Shown: piece after piece, positions 1-6,510 of the stretch
How positions within the stretch are numbered: position 1 is the stretch's first letter
Layout: the number at the start of each line of letters is the position of its first letter
Assembly (NCBI GenBank): GCA_001803565.1
Contig: MHDQ01000015.1
Span: 1 to 9,409 of the forward strand
Reading direction: 5' to 3'
Length of the DNA stretch: 9,409 nt
Source: Nitrospinae bacterium RIFCSPLOWO2_12_FULL_45_22
GTDB lineage: Bacteria > 2-12-FULL-45-22
Made by a program: the position numbers and the translations under genes
The notes under the pieces: model-generated
Seen by the model: the letters and a program-made list of their open reading frames with translations, nothing else
What the model was told of the DNA's origin: nothing
Database searches by the model: none

Positions 1-808
1 TCCTAACTAAAGGGCCGGCTTCTACCCCTTTAAACCCCATCTCTATTGCTAACTGCCTTAATTCCTGGAATTCTTCCGGTGGTAGATAACGGGACACGGG
101 CAATTTATCTGGCCGGGGCTGTAAGTATTGCCCCAGGGTTAGGAAATCACAACCTGCTTTTTGGAGAACCTTAATGGTTTCCAGGACTTCTAATCTGGTT
201 TCTCCCATGCCCAATATTAGGCCGGACTTGGTCAGGATGTTTTTGTCCTCTCTCTTTACTCCCGCTAGCAAGCCCAGAGAGCGATAATAGTCGGCTTGGG
301 GCCTTACTAAGGAATATAGGCGGGGGACGGTCTCCAAATTATGGTTTATTACCTCAGGTTTTTCAGCAATAACTTTTGCCAATGCCTCTTCTGAACCGCC
401 AAAATCAGGGATCAGCACCTCTATAAGGCAGTGGGGATAATACCGCCGGATTTCTTTAATTACCATACTAAAGACCGCTGCTCCACCATCTTCTAAATCA
501 TCTCTGGTTACCGAAGTTATTACTGCATAGCGGAGCCCGAGGGCCTTAATCGCCTGTGCTACTCTCTGCGGTTCTTTAGGGTCCAGGGGCTTTGGAGAGT
601 CATGCTTCACCGCACAGAAGCCACAGTTACGGGTACATATATCCCCCAGAATCATGATAGTAGCAGTACCCCGGCCAAAGCACTCACCTATATTAGGGCA
701 GCTGGCACTCTGGCATACTGTGGGCAGCCCTGCCAGATGCTTCAGTATGTGCTGATATTTATGCGGGTTAGGTAGCTTGACCCGCAGCCACTCTGGCTTG
801 CCAGCCAT
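1..808 (-). CDS. lipA: Lipoyl synthase LipA (3' end cut by window edge)
   Basis: Radical-SAM enzyme that inserts two sulfur atoms into protein-bound octanoyl groups to make lipoyl cofactor. About 269 residues are visible. The auxiliary cluster motif C32-x4-C37-x5-C43 (CQSASC...GEC) and the radical-SAM motif C58-x3-C62-x2-C65 (CTRNCGFC) are both present, followed by typical LipA blocks such as VITSVTRDDLEDGGA and NHNLETVPRLY. The readable part ends at AGPLVR, where the family normally continues into RSSYHA, so only the last 15-25 residues are probably missing. The start at 808 is well fixed, because an in-frame TAA lies three codons upstream (815-817). The start lies inside lipB, so the two genes overlap by 41 bp and are probably translationally coupled. 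It is the last visible gene of the ferredoxin-lipB-lipA unit. Confidence 0.96.
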   Translation of the reverse strand, partial: MAGKPEWLRVKLPNPHKYQHILKHLAGLPTVCQSASCPNIGECFGRGTATIMILGDICTRNCGFCAVKHDSPKPLDPKEPQRVAQAIKALGLRYAVITSVTRDDLEDGGAAVFSMVIKEIRRYYPHCLIEVLIPDFGGSEEALAKVIAEKPEVINHNLETVPRLYSLVRPQADYYRSLGLLAGVKREDKNILTKSGLILGMGETRLEVLETIKVLQKAGCDFLTLGQYLQPRPDKLPVSRYLPPEEFQELRQLAIEMGFKGVEAGPLVR

Positions 809-1496
809 AGGCCATTAATTCCCTCAGATATTCTAATTCTATCCCCTGGCAATCCAGCTCAAAGAGTTGACTAAATACCTGGATCAAGGTCTGACTGATT
901 CGTCCTGGTATCTCTCGCTGCGTAAGCTGGCTCATTGAAGTTATCTGCTCACCATTTAAACCACAGGGGTTGATCCAGCGGAAATAATTTAGATCAATGG
1001 TAATATTCAGGGCAAAGCCATGAAAGGAGACCCATCTCTTTATTCCAACACCAATAGAGGCAATCTTTTTCCCTTCTGCCCATACCCCGGTTAAGCCTGG
1101 GACTTGATAAGCTATTATACCCCATTCTCTTAGCGTATCTATCAATAGCCTTTCTAGGTGCCGCAAATAGTAAAAGACATCCTGACCATGATCCTTCAAA
1201 TTGAGGATAGGATAGCCAACCAACTGACCAGGCCCATGAAAAGTTATGTCGCCGCCCCGATTGATCCGGAATAGCCTTATCCCTTTCTGCTCTAATTCCT
1301 CTTCCGATACTAATAGGTTTTCTTTATAACCCAGTCGGCCAGTAGTATAGGTAGGGGGGTGCTCCAGGAGCAACAGTACGTCAGGGATCAACCCTTTTAT
1401 CCTGGCCTCTACTATCTCCTCCTGGAGCCCTAAAGCGGTGGCATAATCCACCATTCCCAATTCTAATACTAAACAGGGTAGAACCCTACTCCTCAT
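768..1496 (-). CDS. lipB: Octanoyl-[acyl carrier protein]:protein octanoyltransferase LipB
   Basis: Transfers octanoate from acyl carrier protein to the lipoyl domains of target enzymes (glycine cleavage H protein, 2-oxoacid dehydrogenase E2), giving LipA its substrate. The 242-residue protein is of normal length. It carries the LipB signature RGGDITFHGPGQ (80-91), the catalytic lysine in G-K-K-I-A-S-I-G (Lys144) and the catalytic cysteine Cys178 in INPCG. The early LELGMVDYATA segment aligns well with bacterial LipB N-termini. The ATG at 1496 overlaps the 3' end of the upstream ferredoxin gene by 11 bp and has no clear ribosome site, so translation may be coupled to the ferredoxin. Met15 (1454) is a less likely alternative because it would cut into the conserved start. 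The 3' end overlaps lipA by 41 bp. Confidence 0.96.
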   Translation of the reverse strand: MRSRVLPCLVLELGMVDYATALGLQEEIVEARIKGLIPDVLLLLEHPPTYTTGRLGYKENLLVSEEELEQKGIRLFRINRGGDITFHGPGQLVGYPILNLKDHGQDVFYYLRHLERLLIDTLREWGIIAYQVPGLTGVWAEGKKIASIGVGIKRWVSFHGFALNITIDLNYFRWINPCGLNGEQITSMSQLTQREIPGRISQTLIQVFSQLFELDCQGIELEYLRELMAYGWQARVAAGQAT

Positions 1497-1659
1497 ATAT
1501 AGCTTCTACTGGACAGGTATTAATACATTCCTTGGCCTGCTTACAGAGATTCTGATCAATAACTGCTTTATCCTCCTGCATAGAGATTGCCCCATGAGGA
1601 CAAACCTCAACACATGTCTGACATCCTATACAGGTATCAGGGTCCACTACTACTGGCAT
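1486..1659 (-). CDS. Small bacterial-type ferredoxin (57 aa) with incomplete second cluster motif
   Basis: This short gene encodes a two-cluster ferredoxin starting MPVVVDPDTCIGCQTC. Motif I is complete: C10-x2-C13-x2-C16-x3-C20-P. Motif II has C39, C45 and C49-P, but the position of the expected second cysteine is Ala42 (C-K-Q-A-K-E-C). In proteins of this fold the cluster that lacks this ligand is often [3Fe-4S] or labile, so this is likely a 7Fe-type or degenerate ferredoxin rather than a plain 2[4Fe-4S] one. A strong ribosome site (AAAGGAGGGAATAA before ATG) supports the start. The gene is first in a ferredoxin-lipB-lipA unit, with its stop inside the lipB start region. LipA needs a reductant for radical-SAM chemistry and must rebuild its auxiliary cluster, so a role in supplying LipA is a reasonable inference but unproven. 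Confidence 0.93.
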   Translation of the reverse strand: MPVVVDPDTCIGCQTCVEVCPHGAISMQEDKAVIDQNLCKQAKECINTCPVEAIYEE

Positions 1660-1737
1660 TTATTCCCTCCTTTCTAAATTAATCCAGAAACTTCTTCGAT
1701 GAGTTAAGTTAAACCCTTCGTAAACAATTGATGGCAT

Positions 1738-1766
1738 AAAATATCATATAGAAAGGCTTATGTAAA
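1738..1766 (-). promoter_or_regulatory. Putative sigma-70 promoter of ferredoxin-lipB-lipA
   Basis: Read on the minus strand, a -35 box TTTACA (1761-1766) is followed after exactly 17 bases by TATTTT (1738-1743), leaving an untranslated leader of about 70 bases before the ferredoxin ATG. The -35 matches consensus at five of six positions and the -10 at four of six. It lies between the hairpin behind hsp20 and the ferredoxin, where a new promoter is expected. No riboswitch-like structure was recognised in the leader. Confidence 0.5.
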
Positions 1767-1827
1767 GGGGTTACTGGGAACCGGCTATTTTTAGATAGAC
1801 TCATCCAGAGAAAACATTAGACAGAAC

Positions 1828-1869
1828 AATGCCCAGGGAAGGGAGGAAGGACTCCCTCCCCTGGGCATT
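1828..1869 (-). terminator. Terminator-like hairpin behind hsp20
   Basis: A strong inverted repeat: an 11-bp arm AATGCCCAGGG pairs with CCCTGGGCATT, extended after one mismatch by a further 6 bp around a loop of about 7 bases. It starts 9 bp beyond the hsp20 stop codon. In the direction of hsp20 transcription it is followed by TTGTTCTGTCT, which is T-rich but not a clean T run, so this is a plausible but not textbook intrinsic terminator. Confidence 0.65.
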
Positions 1870-1877
1870 AACAGGTC

Positions 1878-2333
1878 TTATTCCATAACTTCTACCTTTA
1901 TAGCCTTGCGCTTGGCCTGTTCCTTCTTGGGCACTTGAATCTCTAGCACCCCTTGGTAATACCGGGCCTTGAGACCTTCCGAATTAGCGCTTGCAGGGAG
2001 GTGGAGGATACGATGGAATTTCCCATAAAACCTCTCCCGGCTGTAATAGCCATTATTAACTCTAATATCTCCCTCTCCTCTCTCACCCTTTATGCTCAAG
2101 AGATGCCCATCAAAAGTTACCTCGATATCCTTCTCCTCTAAACCGGGCAGGTCTAACTTAACCAGCACATATTCATCGTTCTCCCAAACATCTGCTGATG
2201 GGTGCCAATACTCGTCGGCACTAAACTGCCTTTCCGGCCTGAAAAAGGGATCAGAAAAATCAAAAAACCGTTCAAATTCTGAAAAGGGACTAACGAGTCC
2301 CGTCCGCCGGGGTTCCCATTTAATGATACTCAT
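1878..2333 (-). CDS. Small heat-shock protein, Hsp20/alpha-crystallin family
   Basis: ATP-independent holdase chaperone that forms oligomers and binds unfolding proteins in the cytoplasm. The N-terminal arm is rich in Phe and Pro (SPFSEFERFFDFSDPFF). The alpha-crystallin domain runs roughly from HPSADVWE to EIQVPKK and contains the family pattern of A-x-x-x-x-G-V-L (ARYYQGVLEIQVPK). A short tail carries an I-K-V motif, the usual I-x-I/V oligomer contact. An ATG two codons further upstream (2339) is open, but it lies only about 2 bases from the AGGAGG site. The ATG at 2333 has a spacing of 8 and gives the common MSIIKWEP-type N-terminus, so I prefer it (151 aa). The gene has its own promoter and terminator and appears to be monocistronic. 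Confidence 0.95.
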   Translation of the reverse strand: MSIIKWEPRRTGLVSPFSEFERFFDFSDPFFRPERQFSADEYWHPSADVWENDEYVLVKLDLPGLEEKDIEVTFDGHLLSIKGERGEGDIRVNNGYYSRERFYGKFHRILHLPASANSEGLKARYYQGVLEIQVPKKEQAKRKAIKVEVME

Positions 2334-2383
2334 TCTCATTTCCTCCTTCTTTGTCTAACATGAATAAAACAGAGATTAACCAA

Positions 2384-2408
2384 ATTATTGAGATAAAATC
2401 TCATTAAT
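2384..2408 (-). promoter_or_regulatory. Palindrome in the hsp20 leader, possible operator
   Basis: An 11-bp inverted repeat with one mismatch around a 3-base centre (ATTATTGAGAT, AAA, ATCTCATTAAT). It lies just downstream of the -10 box, covering about +6 to +30 of the predicted transcript. This position suits a repressor operator or a 5' stem-loop. It is not the CIRCE element, whose TTAGCACTC arms are absent. It does not cover the ribosome site, so it is not an obvious RNA thermometer. Confidence 0.4.
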
Positions 2409-2420
2409 CTTTTGATCTGT

Positions 2421-2449
2421 TATATAATAGCCTCCCACATAATTGTCAA
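2421..2449 (-). promoter_or_regulatory. Sigma-70 promoter of hsp20
   Basis: On the minus strand a perfect -35 TTGACA (2444-2449) is followed after 17 bases by TATATA (2421-2426), about 80 bases ahead of the hsp20 start. This is the best promoter match in the window. It shows that hsp20 can be transcribed independently of the upstream glycyl-radical operon. Confidence 0.7.
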
Positions 2450-2470
2450 GCGCAAACCTAAATTTCTAAA

Positions 2471-2638
2471 TTTTGGTTAAACTGTTCAGTTATAGCCACA
2501 AAAAGGCGCAAAAGGCATCATTATCAGAATTCAGAAGTCAGCATGAAAAAACAACTAGCACCCAACTTCTATTCTGGATTCTGAATTCTGACTTATAAAT
2601 GGTATACCTTTTCGTGGTTGAATAGCTACTTTTGGTTA
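2471..2638. repeat. Imperfect inverted repeat flanked by a 9-bp direct repeat
   Basis: Within the 395-bp gene-free stretch 2340-2734, TTTTGGTTA occurs at 2471-2479 and again in the same orientation at 2630-2638. Between the copies lie two imperfect inverted arms, about 2487-2536 and 2579-2629. They share TCAGAATTCAGAA exactly (2524-2536 against the complement of 2579-2591) and a second block of the type CCAC[AG]AAAAGG nearer the outer ends. No coding potential was found. The layout resembles a small decayed, non-autonomous mobile element with a target duplication, or a member of a dispersed intergenic palindrome family. Neither is proven. Confidence 0.4.
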
Positions 2639-2690
2639 TTACTGGAGGTCTGATGCAACGGGGGTAGTTTTGAAGTTTAGTAGGCAAGCA

Positions 2691-2724
2691 GGGGGCAGGG
2701 TTCATGTCTTTAAACCCTGTCCCC
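2691..2724 (-). terminator. Terminator-like hairpin behind the glycyl radical enzyme gene
   Basis: GGGGGCAGGGTT (2691-2702) pairs with AACCCTGTCCCC (2713-2724) as a 12-bp stem with one G-T pair and a 10-base loop. It begins 10 bp past the stop codon at 2735. It is followed on the transcribed strand by TGCTTGCCTACT rather than a T run, so a factor-dependent or weak terminator, or merely a stabilising 3' hairpin, is possible. Confidence 0.5.
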
Positions 2725-2734
2725 GAAGGTTCCT

Positions 2735-5155
2735 TTAGCAGAATCTCTGCTCGGTCCGCTCGATAATTTGGTCCTGCACCCCTTTAGGCAGATCAACAAA
2801 ATATGCGCTGTAGCCCGCTACCCGTACTACTAAGTCGGCATACCGCTCCGGGTTTTTTTTGGCCTCCAGCAGGGTAGCACGGTCTATGACATTGAATTGG
2901 ATATGGTGGTGTCCCAGATCCGCCCAGGTTCTTAGATAAGTAGCAAATAGCTCTTTGTTCTCTCCTTCCAGGTATTGGGGCAAGAATTTCTGGTTCAGGA
3001 GGTGATTGTGACTCCTCAAGGGATCAACCTTCGAAGTAGACTTTAGAACCGCGGTAGGGCCCTTCTTGTCCCGGCCAATTACAGGCGACAAAGTACCATC
3101 GTTAAACATATCGTGGTCTTTCCGGCCATCAGGTGTCGCCCCAGTCAGGCCACTATAGGCATAGTAGGCCGCACCACCGCTACCATCTTCCAGGAAGTGA
3201 TAGCCATAGAGATTCTTAAAGCGCTGGATCGCTTTAGCGGTTCTTTCCTGTACCTCCCGGGCTATTAGGTCCACATAGTCGTCATCATTACCGAATTTAG
3301 GGGCCTTATTGAGGAAGATTTGGCGTAAGTCCTCTCTCCCTTCCCAATTGCTCTTAAGGGCCTCTAGAAGCTCGGCCATAGTTACCTGTTTCTCTTCGAA
3401 GACCAGTTTTTTCATAGCAGCCAGAGAATCAGCCACAGTAATCTGGCCTATAGGCTGGACAATAGTCTTGGCAAAATAGCGCCATTTACGGCAATCCTGA
3501 CCCTTCTCTATACAACCATCCAGCAGGGCCGAGAGGAGGGGCCTGGGCAGGTGTTCTTCATACAAGGCATCGGCAATATTATATATAACCGCCAGTTTTC
3601 CCATGAAGAAGCGTACCTGGGCCAGATATGCCTCTAGCACATCTTCTATAGAAGAGAAACCGAGAGGGTCCGGGGTAGCAGGGCCGAGTTGCTCACCCGT
3701 AAACTTATCAATACCCTCATTTAGAGCCAGCTCTAAACACTTGGGCAGGACAAATATCCCCCCTACGGCCCGATAGGTAATGTTCTTTCCCGGTATGGTC
3801 CAGCGCATACATACCTCGATAGCATAATCCCGGACATCCTCAATGGGCAAACCTAGAGCGAGAAACATAGGTATCATATAGGCATCGTTATAGAAAGCCG
3901 GATAGCCCACACCAGTCCGGAGCAAATCTATTGCGCTGTATACCAGTTCTTTGGGTATCTTGCTATGGTACCGCATAGCCACCATAGGCACCTGCAAGCG
4001 GATATTTTTGGAGGCATCCAGGGCAATATAGGTCATCTCATTGGTAGCATCATCCCCTTCCCGGGTGACCCCGCCCAGGGTAATGGTTTGGGCCGCCGGT
4101 ATACCGCCAGCCTGGAAGGAGCCGGCTAAAGGTGGCCTGAGCTGACCCGACTCATTCATCTTGAGCCATAAGAATTCTACCAGCTCCTGGGCCTCTTCGC
4201 GGGTGATCCGGCCAGCATCCTGATCCATTTTATAAAAGGGATACATAATCTGGTCAAATCTTGCGCCTAAGCCATTATTCTGCAGTTCGATCTCGCGTGT
4301 TATCGAGGTAATGAACCAGAAGAATTGCAGGGCTTCATATAAGCCCCGGGGAGGGTTCTCTGGTACCCAGTCACATACATCCGCCACCCTTTGCAGCTCT
4401 TGTTTTCGCTCAAAGCTGATCTCCGTTTGGGCCAGTTCCCGGGCCTTTTGGGCATAGCGGTTGGCAAAGTTGGTGGCGGCCCTAAGGGAAATCAGGCAAG
4501 CCTCGAGAAAGTTCTTTTGTTCCAGGTATTCGCGGGCTGAGGTACCATTTACATTCAAGGTCTTCAAGCGATTTTCCGCCTCTTTTATTACCCCTTTCAG
4601 GCCGACCTGGAAGAGTTTCTCAAAATTGGCAGCGCCAGAATCAGCACCATGGAGCCACATAAAATGTCCTTTATATGACCAGTAAGGTTTTACATCCTCG
4701 GGCAAGAGATTATATTCCATCCCCTGGACGGATTTACCTTGCCAGTATTTATGTATCTGATGCAGTTCTTTCCTCTCTTCCTCGTTCAGCAGCTCCTTAT
4801 ATTCTTTATCAATAGCCTTATCCAGCCAGCGCCAGTAGAGCTCCGGATAGGTAGTCAGCGAGTCGGGTGTACTGGCAAAGTTGCCTACTATACGCTCTTC
4901 ATCGCCTATATAGATAGTCATATTCTCCAGGATACTGGCTAGGGCCTTTGCCCGCCGTAAGACCATAGGTTCCCCTTCAGTCTCTTTATAGACCTGGGTT
5001 ACCAGGCGGGCCCGTTCCAGGCAGATCTTTACCCCGGGCCGATATGGTGACCGGCCGGCTTCTTTCTCATAACCCCGGCCCAATGCCCGGAAGCTCTTTA
5101 CCTGATAATGCATCTTGTCCCTGAGTTTTTCTACTACCGTACTCACTATCCCCAC
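2735..5155 (-). CDS. Glycyl radical enzyme, pyruvate formate-lyase-like, unknown substrate
   Basis: An 806-residue GRE. The C-terminal radical motif is R778-V-A-G781-Y-S-A-Y-F, and the active-site thiyl cysteine is Cys449 in D-Y-A-I-E-V-C-M-R-W. The N-terminal PFL domain is clear (ERARLVTQVYKETEGEPM, about 47-64), as are the later GRE blocks FGNDDDYVD (621-629) and GPTAVLKSTSKV (699-710). Glycerol/diol dehydratases, choline lyase and hydroxyphenylacetate decarboxylase have C-V-E at the active site. Here Arg replaces the Glu, and PFL's double cysteine is also absent, so the gene is none of these. The C-M...P-G pattern recalls fumarate-adding enzymes (benzyl- and alkylsuccinate synthases), but at 806 residues it is shorter than BssA as I remember it, and small Bss subunits are not seen. 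The start is uncertain: GTG 5155, GTG 5146 and ATG 5113 are all possible. It follows the second BcrB-like gene by 32 bp. No activase gene is adjacent. Confidence 0.92.
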   Translation of the reverse strand: MGIVSTVVEKLRDKMHYQVKSFRALGRGYEKEAGRSPYRPGVKICLERARLVTQVYKETEGEPMVLRRAKALASILENMTIYIGDEERIVGNFASTPDSLTTYPELYWRWLDKAIDKEYKELLNEEERKELHQIHKYWQGKSVQGMEYNLLPEDVKPYWSYKGHFMWLHGADSGAANFEKLFQVGLKGVIKEAENRLKTLNVNGTSAREYLEQKNFLEACLISLRAATNFANRYAQKARELAQTEISFERKQELQRVADVCDWVPENPPRGLYEALQFFWFITSITREIELQNNGLGARFDQIMYPFYKMDQDAGRITREEAQELVEFLWLKMNESGQLRPPLAGSFQAGGIPAAQTITLGGVTREGDDATNEMTYIALDASKNIRLQVPMVAMRYHSKIPKELVYSAIDLLRTGVGYPAFYNDAYMIPMFLALGLPIEDVRDYAIEVCMRWTIPGKNITYRAVGGIFVLPKCLELALNEGIDKFTGEQLGPATPDPLGFSSIEDVLEAYLAQVRFFMGKLAVIYNIADALYEEHLPRPLLSALLDGCIEKGQDCRKWRYFAKTIVQPIGQITVADSLAAMKKLVFEEKQVTMAELLEALKSNWEGREDLRQIFLNKAPKFGNDDDYVDLIAREVQERTAKAIQRFKNLYGYHFLEDGSGGAAYYAYSGLTGATPDGRKDHDMFNDGTLSPVIGRDKKGPTAVLKSTSKVDPLRSHNHLLNQKFLPQYLEGENKELFATYLRTWADLGHHHIQFNVIDRATLLEAKKNPERYADLVVRVAGYSAYFVDLPKGVQDQIIERTEQRFC

Positions 5156-5187
5156 CCCCTTTAATCTTCTTAAGATTTCCTGCTACC

Positions 5188-6465
5188 TTATCTTTTGCGC
5201 TTGCGGCGTGCTTCTATCATCTCGAATAGGGCCTGGAGCCTAATATCTATCTGGGCCTCAGAGAAGAATTTCGGGTCAATCATATCCGCTTCTATCACTA
5301 TCCCGGGGATACCGTACTTGCGCTCGATATCATCAATTATATCCAGCTCGCCCAGGTTCCAGACCCGGCAGGTACGGGAGGCATACATGATCAGGCCATC
5401 CAGAGAGTATTGTTCGATCCATTCTGCTAAGGAATGCTGGAAGAACTCCGGGGAGCTGCCCGTAGCCATCCGATAAGAGTACCACTGTTCGATCAGGGTA
5501 TCTACCGGCCTTTCCGGGTCAATATGTTCCGGGTGAGGGAAGAATTCCCAGGGGTATCTTCCGACAATGGGATTAGCGCCGAAAGAGACCAGCTTGCGCA
5601 TAATAGTACCCAGGAAGGTCCAGGGTATCCAACCATCCCAGTATACCCGGAAGCGCTCCTCGGGTGCGATAGCCGAGATCCCCTGCCCTGCCCTCTGTTT
5701 TAATTCATCTAGCAATTGCTGATAATAGTCAATAGACCTCTGTTGACCCATCAGATAAAAAACCGGGGCAATGCTAACCGCATAATCCCATAGCGTCCAC
5801 GGTGAGGGGATCCTTTCAAAGAATTTCCAGCATTCATTCCGGATCATAGCGGCCTTTTTGAGCACGGCCAGGATCTCACTCAAGCGGTCATAATTAAACT
5901 TACGCCCGCAGAACTCTTCTAGCTGCGGGATGACTACTTCGTAGCACTGCCGTTTAGCATAGTTTTCCAGGGGCTTAAGGTCTTCTTCCTTTTGAGGTGG
6001 GGGCAGGTCCAAGGTGATAGCCGGCACTTTTAAACGCCGGAAGAGAGAATCACCGATCTGGGAATGTTCCGGACAAAGGCGTCCACAAAGAATCAAGTCC
6101 GGTATGGGCTGCAATACATCCTCTTTTATAGGGATATTCTTCTCTATGGCATCGATCATACCTAGATGGAGGCGATGATAGGAACAAGTATCAATAATTT
6201 GCCCGCCGGCTTCGGCTGCCTCAAGGATGGGTGGTACGCCTTTACGGCCACCGCAATAAGCTGCATAGCCAGCATAGAAATGGCAGGTTATCCCCATAGC
6301 ATAGGCAAACGGGAATAGGGGACCTATGCTCCAGGCAATCTTTTTTCCTTGGGCCTTGGCTACCCGGATGCTTGCCCAATGTTCATCTACCCACGGGCCC
6401 ATAAGTTTGGTGGTCTCTAACCGATTCAATTTAAACTTTCGTTCTTCAGATTTTTTCTCTTCCAT
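5188..6465 (-). CDS. 2-hydroxyacyl-CoA dehydratase / benzoyl-CoA reductase subunit B-like, copy 2
   Basis: A 425-residue member of the HgdB/BcrB family, the iron-sulfur component that receives one electron at very low potential from the ATP-driven activator. Three cysteines stand at the expected [4Fe-4S] ligand positions: Cys94 in DTCSYHR, Cys131 in GRLCPEH and Cys366 in SRTCRVWN. Length and layout match BcrB/BadE-type subunits. By ungapped reading it is about 75% identical to the copy at 7801-9081, with the first ten residues (MEEKKSEERK) the same, so the two arose by duplication. The most diverged segments are around 101-170 and 326-352. A strong GAGGAGG ribosome site precedes the ATG. It is followed directly by the glycyl radical enzyme gene. 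Whether it reduces an aromatic ring, dehydrates a hydroxyacyl-CoA or does something else cannot be told from sequence. Confidence 0.9.
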   Translation of the reverse strand: MEEKKSEERKFKLNRLETTKLMGPWVDEHWASIRVAKAQGKKIAWSIGPLFPFAYAMGITCHFYAGYAAYCGGRKGVPPILEAAEAGGQIIDTCSYHRLHLGMIDAIEKNIPIKEDVLQPIPDLILCGRLCPEHSQIGDSLFRRLKVPAITLDLPPPQKEEDLKPLENYAKRQCYEVVIPQLEEFCGRKFNYDRLSEILAVLKKAAMIRNECWKFFERIPSPWTLWDYAVSIAPVFYLMGQQRSIDYYQQLLDELKQRAGQGISAIAPEERFRVYWDGWIPWTFLGTIMRKLVSFGANPIVGRYPWEFFPHPEHIDPERPVDTLIEQWYSYRMATGSSPEFFQHSLAEWIEQYSLDGLIMYASRTCRVWNLGELDIIDDIERKYGIPGIVIEADMIDPKFFSEAQIDIRLQALFEMIEARRKRKR

Positions 6466-6510
6466 CGGAGCTCCCTCCTCTTATTCGCTTCGAAAATAGA
6501 AATAAAGAGA

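Noticed and set aside
2340-2460. CIRCE (HrcA) operator upstream of hsp20
   Set aside because: The TTAGCACTC and GAGTGCTAA arms are absent. The palindrome found there has a different sequence.
2340-2734. CRISPR array, tRNA or small coding gene in the 395-bp gene-free stretch
   Set aside because: There are no regularly spaced direct repeats, no cloverleaf pattern, and only trivial reading frames. The stretch is explained by a hairpin, an imperfect inverted repeat and the hsp20 promoter.
4461-4685. Open frame on the plus strand inside the glycyl radical enzyme gene, with similar plus-strand frames inside hsp20, the two BcrB-like genes and the ATPase gene
   Set aside because: All lie antisense to well-supported genes, show no recognisable domain, and have no ribosome site or promoter that I could find.
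5161-5180. Small AATCTT...AAGATT palindrome between copy 2 and the glycyl radical enzyme gene as a terminator
   Set aside because: Only 6 AT-rich base pairs with a 3-base centre, too weak to terminate, and the genes are only 32 bp apart.
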